The notes beneath the pieces were generated by a model. It ran no database searches and was not told where the DNA came from. It worked only from the letters and a program-made list of their open reading frames with translations. This document shows, piece after piece, positions 6,794-10,017 of a stretch of 10,017 nt of DNA. This DNA comes from Spirochaetales bacterium (GTDB taxonomy: Bacteria > Spirochaetota > Spirochaetia > DSM-27196 > PWMO01), in assembly GCA_007123465.1 (NCBI GenBank), contig SKLB01000054.1, positions 1 to 10,017 of the forward strand, written 5' to 3'. The first letter of the stretch is position 1. Every line of letters begins with the position of its first letter. Made by a program: the position numbers and the translations under genes.

Positions 6794-6823
6794 ACCTTTT
6801 CCAACACGAGGTTACACACCTGT

Positions 6824-6853
6824 AGTATACGAATCGGCCGAAGGATTTGTCAA
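6824..6853 (-). promoter_or_regulatory. Sigma-70-type promoter of the cyclic-nucleotide-binding regulator
   Basis: On the minus strand a perfect TTGACA (6848-6853) and TATACT (6824-6829, 5 of 6) are 18 bases apart. The expected start is near 6817, giving a leader of about 24 bases. An 8-base palindrome TCGGCCGA (6834-6841) fills part of the spacer. The -35 box begins 10 bases after the glyA stop, and no terminator is seen between them, so read-through from glyA is also possible. Confidence 0.65.
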
Positions 6854-6862
6854 TCAAGCCCC

Positions 6863-8176
6863 CTATCTCTGACTATCGGCTGCTGCAGGCTCTGCGTGAA
6901 GCGGGAACTGCAAGGAGAACTTCTCAACCTGATCTCTAATGCTCTTCAGGCGGGCACTGTCATCGGAGTTGGCCAACACGTCCAGAATGTAGCCGCCAAC
7001 GGTCTCCATCTCTTTCTCGCCAAAACCGCGTGTTGTCAGCGCCGGCGTGCCGATCCGCACCCCCGAGGTAACCATAGGGCTCTTGCTGTCAAACGGAATC
7101 CCGTTCTTGTTGACCGTGATGTTGGCTTCGTCGAGCAGGGACTCGGCCTCTTTACCGGTAAGACCGAAGCTGGTAACGTCAACCAGCATCAGGTGATTGT
7201 CGGTTCCGCCCGATACAACCCGTGCACCGCCGGCTGCCAGTACTTCGGCAAGTTTGCGCGCATTGGCCAGCACCTGCTTCTGATAGCTCACAAATCCGGG
7301 TGAGAGCGCCTCTTTGAACGCCACTGCCTTGGCAGCGATGATGTGCATCAGCGGTCCGCCCTGAATCCCCGGCATGACCGAGGAGTCGATCAGCTCAGAG
7401 TAGCGTCTGGTACGCCCGGACCTGGCTGCCACAATGCCCAGCCGGTTCTCTTCATCGCTACCAATCAGAATAAGGCCGCCACGCGGTCCGCGCAGTGTCT
7501 TGTGGGTTGTACTCGTGGTGACGTGTGATAACCCGATCGGGCTTGGGTGAACCCCGGCGGCAACCAGACCGGCAAAGTGAGCCATGTCGGTCATCAGAAA
7601 GGCGCCTACCTCGTCTGCAATCGCCCGAAAACGCTCAAAGTCCCACAAGCGTGGGTACGCCGAAGCGCCGGCAACAATCAGCTTGGGACGAGTCTCACGT
7701 GCAACGCGCTCAATCTGTTGGTAATCGAGCGTTTCAGTCTCCTTGCTTACACCGTAACTTGCAATGTTGTAGAGAATTCCAGAGAAGTTGACCGGGCTGC
7801 CGTGGGTAAGGTGGCCACCATGCGCCAGGTCCATGCCCAGGATCGTGTCACCCGGTTTCAGCAGCGCAAAATAGACTGCCATGTTGGCGGAACTGCCGGA
7901 GTGCGGCTGAACGTTGGCGTATTCTGCGTCAAACAGCTGCCTGGCGCGATCACGCGCCAGGTCCTCGGCCATGTCAACGAACTCACAGCCACCGTAGTAG
8001 CGCTTACCAGGGTAACCCTCAGCGTACTTATTGGTGAGTACCGTACCGGCGGCCTCGAGTACTGCTTTCGAGGTGAAGTTCTCGGACGCAATCAGCTCGA
8101 GTTTCGAGAGCTGCCGCTGCTCCTCCTGCCGGACTACGCCGAACAGTTCGGGATCGGTCTGCTGAAGTGTGCTCAC
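6863..8176 (-). CDS. glyA: Serine hydroxymethyltransferase
   Basis: This cytoplasmic pyridoxal-phosphate enzyme interconverts serine plus tetrahydrofolate with glycine plus 5,10-methylene-tetrahydrofolate, the main source of one-carbon units. Hallmarks are LELIASENF (26-34), YAEGYPGKRYYGG (51-63), VQPHSGSSAN (89-98), TDMAHFAGLVAAGVHPSP (196-213) with Asp197 and His200, and the cofactor lysine Lys226 in TTHKTLRGPRGG. These align with E. coli Asp200, His203 and Lys229. At 437 residues it is about 20 longer than E. coli GlyA. Much of the difference is an insertion after GGLILIGS (about 241-256, ending in SGRTRRYSELI) before the conserved VMPGIQGGPLMH. A good AAGGAG site is 7 bases before the ATG. 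It follows the transglutaminase-like gene by 63 bases and may be co-transcribed or use its own promoter in that gap. Confidence 0.97.
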   Translation of the reverse strand: MSTLQQTDPELFGVVRQEEQRQLSKLELIASENFTSKAVLEAAGTVLTNKYAEGYPGKRYYGGCEFVDMAEDLARDRARQLFDAEYANVQPHSGSSANMAVYFALLKPGDTILGMDLAHGGHLTHGSPVNFSGILYNIASYGVSKETETLDYQQIERVARETRPKLIVAGASAYPRLWDFERFRAIADEVGAFLMTDMAHFAGLVAAGVHPSPIGLSHVTTSTTHKTLRGPRGGLILIGSDEENRLGIVAARSGRTRRYSELIDSSVMPGIQGGPLMHIIAAKAVAFKEALSPGFVSYQKQVLANARKLAEVLAAGGARVVSGGTDNHLMLVDVTSFGLTGKEAESLLDEANITVNKNGIPFDSKSPMVTSGVRIGTPALTTRGFGEKEMETVGGYILDVLANSDDSARLKSIRDQVEKFSLQFPLHAEPAAADSQR

Positions 8177-8194
8177 TGTGTGCTCCTTGAAGGG

Positions 8195-8235
8195 CTGCTA
8201 CTATCAAGGTTAGGGGATATGACTGCTACTGTCAA
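8195..8235 (-). repeat. Pair of 13-base direct repeats upstream of glyA
   Basis: On the minus strand TTGACAGTAGCAG (8223-8235) and TTGATAGTAGCAG (8195-8207) differ by one base and start 28 bases apart. The upstream copy begins with a perfect -35 hexamer. With a 17-base spacer it would pair with a poor -10 (TAACCT, 8207-8212), which abuts the second copy. The pair may be binding sites for a regulator of glyA, or one copy may be the promoter -35 region. The repeats fill most of the gap between the two genes. Confidence 0.5.
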
Positions 8236-8239
8236 TGAT

Positions 8240-9925
8240 TCAGAAATGCTCTCCGAGCACTCTCAGATCGTACCAGCGGCTGCGGTAATCCACCAGGTTA
8301 CCGACAAATTCCTCGTGATGGGTCTGCAGTGAGTACAGTTCGCGGACCGAGCGGCGCGTCCCGTCGACGTGCAGGTTGCGCGCCTGCAGCCGACCAGGTG
8401 AAAAAGTAACCCGTGCAGCATCAAGATTGCCAAAATAGAAGCTGCGTGCGTTCTCGCGCTGCTCCAGACGATCAGCGTGCAGACCGTCACCGAGTGCCGG
8501 GTCAACCGGCACCCATCCGAAGTCCTGCAGGAAGAACTCGCTCCAGTAGTGCCGCAGCGGTATGAGTTCGGCGTCGAAGATATAGCCGGCAACCACGCGT
8601 GCGGGTACCCCGGCGGCCCTCAGCAGCGAGACGTAGAGCACCGCGTAGCTGAAAGAGTTGCCGCTGCGTGCTTCCAGTGCCTCCAGCGCCCCGCGGCTGG
8701 ACTCTCGCTGCTCGGGGGTCAGCCGCTCGAGCACCCAATTGTACAGCCGTTGAGCCTTGACGTAGGGATTCTGTGTTCCGGAGCTCACCTGTCGCGCGGT
8801 GTTGGCAATCGCGCTCGCACCAACCGGCAGGATCACGGACTCGCTCAGGTACTTGTCCAGAAACCGCTCATCGATGGTATAGCGGGCGACAACGCGGCCG
8901 GCCTCGATCTCGCTGTGTACTTCCCAGCGGTCAAACAGTACCGTACGCGCGATGGTGTGGCTTTCGCCGGGGCGTAGATTGGACAACTCGAAGACCGCCA
9001 GCCCGGACACGTCGTCAAAGAGCGGAGTTCCCTGGCGCGTCAGCACCTGTGGATTGAGCTGCTCGGGCAGCCACTGAACCCGCGGCATCCAGATGTACAA
9101 CCGGTTCCACTGCGCCAGCTCAGGATCGATTTCGATCTGATCGATCTCAATCTCGTACTGTACCGCGAAGGTTCGCCGCCCACGGAAGGTCTTGCGGCCA
9201 ACAGGCTGCTCGAGCTGCAGGTTGACCGGCAGGCTGCGCCCCTTGTCGGTTTCCACGTAGATCGGGCCGCCGACCGCGCCGTCGGGTACGCGCACCTCGA
9301 TACGGCGCTCGGACCAGGTCTTGTAGACAAAATCGGTGATCGATCCGGCGAACAGGCTACTGGAGGTAGTGGCGGCGCCAGGATTATCCCGGCCTTCGGC
9401 GCTCCAGCTGAACAGAACCCGGCTGTTCTTACGGTTTTCGCCGAAGCGGCGACCGTGAATTGTCACTGTATCACCGACGCGGCTCAGGGTAGGCTCAATA
9501 CGGCTGATCACCGGGCGTCCTGGCTGCTGCACCGCCGCCACCGGCTCGGGAACGTGTTCGCGGTTGGTAAACAGCATCCCGTTACTGCGCCCATTGGAGG
9601 TGTGAACGTAGACCAAGCCGGAGGCGGTATCGGCTGGAATCCTGACGCGAATCCGGCTATCACTCCACTCGAGGTGTGCTGAAGCGGTTGCCGCCCGGCC
9701 CGAGATCAGAACACGGTTTCGGCCGCGCTCGCTGCCAAAACTGCGCCCCTCGATCACCAACTCGTCACCGGGCAGGCCCACCTCGGGAGATATCGAATCT
9801 ATAACCGGCGGCCGACTGGACTCGCGAATAACCAGAGCCAGCGCGCCAACCAGAATCAGGAAAGACACAACGACCAGCGCAGTTGTACCCGAGTTTCGCA
9901 GGAGATCAGTGATCAGTCGTCTCAT
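8240..9925 (-). CDS. Membrane-anchored protein with two IPT/TIG domains and a transglutaminase-like domain (predicted altered active site)
   Basis: The 561-residue protein has a short basic N-terminus and one membrane helix (about 15-33), then a long extracytoplasmic part. Two IPT/TIG immunoglobulin-like domains follow. The first starts PVIDSISPEVGLPGDELVIEG (about 40-120). The second starts PVISRIEPTLSRVGDTVTIHG (138-236) and contains a Ser/Thr-rich insert. A beta-rich middle region (245-380) precedes a transglutaminase-like domain (about 387-480). There the canonical Gly-x-Cys reads GNS (Ser424), while His459 (HYWSEFF) and Asp475 (WVPVDPAL) are in place. The domain may be a non-catalytic fold or an unusual Ser enzyme. 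The start at 9925 lacks a clear ribosome site, but it is the one that gives the basic residues before the helix. It lies 12 bases after an upstream stop, so it is probably an operon member. Role unknown; surface or peptidoglycan-linked work is a guess. Confidence 0.85.
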   Translation of the reverse strand: MRRLITDLLRNSGTTALVVVSFLILVGALALVIRESSRPPVIDSISPEVGLPGDELVIEGRSFGSERGRNRVLISGRAATASAHLEWSDSRIRVRIPADTASGLVYVHTSNGRSNGMLFTNREHVPEPVAAVQQPGRPVISRIEPTLSRVGDTVTIHGRRFGENRKNSRVLFSWSAEGRDNPGAATTSSSLFAGSITDFVYKTWSERRIEVRVPDGAVGGPIYVETDKGRSLPVNLQLEQPVGRKTFRGRRTFAVQYEIEIDQIEIDPELAQWNRLYIWMPRVQWLPEQLNPQVLTRQGTPLFDDVSGLAVFELSNLRPGESHTIARTVLFDRWEVHSEIEAGRVVARYTIDERFLDKYLSESVILPVGASAIANTARQVSSGTQNPYVKAQRLYNWVLERLTPEQRESSRGALEALEARSGNSFSYAVLYVSLLRAAGVPARVVAGYIFDAELIPLRHYWSEFFLQDFGWVPVDPALGDGLHADRLEQRENARSFYFGNLDAARVTFSPGRLQARNLHVDGTRRSVRELYSLQTHHEEFVGNLVDYRSRWYDLRVLGEHF

Positions 9926-9937
9926 ATGAAGTCAATA

Positions 9938-10017
9938 TTACTCGGCAGCGGCCTGATAGGGAACTACCTCAACCTGCAGCTCGATGTTGAAACTGGCGTA
10001 TTGGTCATCTGCCGCAG
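9938..10017 (-). CDS. C-terminal end of an unidentified gene
   Basis: The only minus-strand frame open to the window edge ends in TAA at 9938-9940 and encodes 25 residues, AADDQYASFNIELQVEVVPY then QAAAE. Alternating hydrophobic residues suggest a beta-strand. The third codon positions are mostly G or C, as in its neighbours. The stop lies 12 bases before the transglutaminase-like gene, which is typical of an operon. The fragment is too short to assign to a family. A competing plus-strand frame exists over the same bases. Confidence 0.5.
   Translation of the reverse strand, partial: AADDQYASFNIELQVEVVPYQAAAE

Noticed and set aside
8177..8239. Possible riboswitch before glyA
   Set aside because: The gap of 63 bases is too short for a glycine, SAM or tetrahydrofolate riboswitch and shows no matching core.
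7547..8332. Plus-strand open frame of 261 codons antisense to glyA
   Set aside because: GlyA on the minus strand is certain. The antisense frame runs past the glyA start into the end of the next gene and has no ribosome site or recognisable motif.
9121..9155. GATC-rich stretch with repeated GATCGAT/GATCTGATC words
   Set aside because: It encodes the acidic/Ile repeat EIEIDQIEID in a beta-rich region. Codon choice for Ile, Asp and Glu explains the pattern without an origin or methylation cluster.
9904..9917. Tandem heptamer GATCAGT x2
   Set aside because: It lies in the N-terminal codons of the transglutaminase-like gene and encodes part of LITDL. Two short copies can arise by chance.

Overview
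The window is GC-rich, fully bacterial and densely coding, with no RNA genes, insertion sequences or CRISPR arrays visible. It most likely comes from a free-living spirochaete. The hints are the Ala-Glu-Gly-Gln-Gln junction after the signal peptide of the sugar-binding protein, the cyclic-nucleotide-binding/helical-repeat/winged-helix protein, and the IPT/TIG-transglutaminase membrane protein. This assignment is inference from family resemblance, not from a phylogenetic marker.

Left half (1-5530): a pentose-utilisation locus built around a divergent promoter region (2935-3119). Leftward runs an operon for a uroporphyrinogen-decarboxylase-like protein of unknown function, a periplasmic sugar-binding protein, and the ATPase of the same ABC importer, which is cut by the window edge. 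Rightward run araB (ribulokinase) and araD (L-ribulose-5-phosphate 4-epimerase), overlapping by 4 bases. Together they would import a sugar, phosphorylate L-ribulose and epimerise it to D-xylulose 5-phosphate for the pentose-phosphate pathway. The isomerase step (araA) is not in the window. The leftward promoter has perfect TTGACA and TATAAT boxes with an 8-base palindrome at the expected start site, so repressor control is plausible.

Right half (5561-10017): everything reads leftward. From right to left there is the tail of an unidentified gene, a membrane-anchored protein with two IPT/TIG domains and a transglutaminase-like domain whose nucleophilic Cys position is Ser, glyA (serine hydroxymethyltransferase), and a two-domain cyclic-nucleotide-binding regulator with its own strong promoter. 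This regulator converges on araD with only 30 bases between the stop codons.

The most interesting points are the apparently catalytically altered transglutaminase domain, the URO-D-like protein with a His-Ser-Asp-Gly motif in a sugar operon, the degenerate first nucleotide-binding cassette of the regulator, and several unassigned inverted or direct repeats at promoters. I found no clearly novel multi-gene system.
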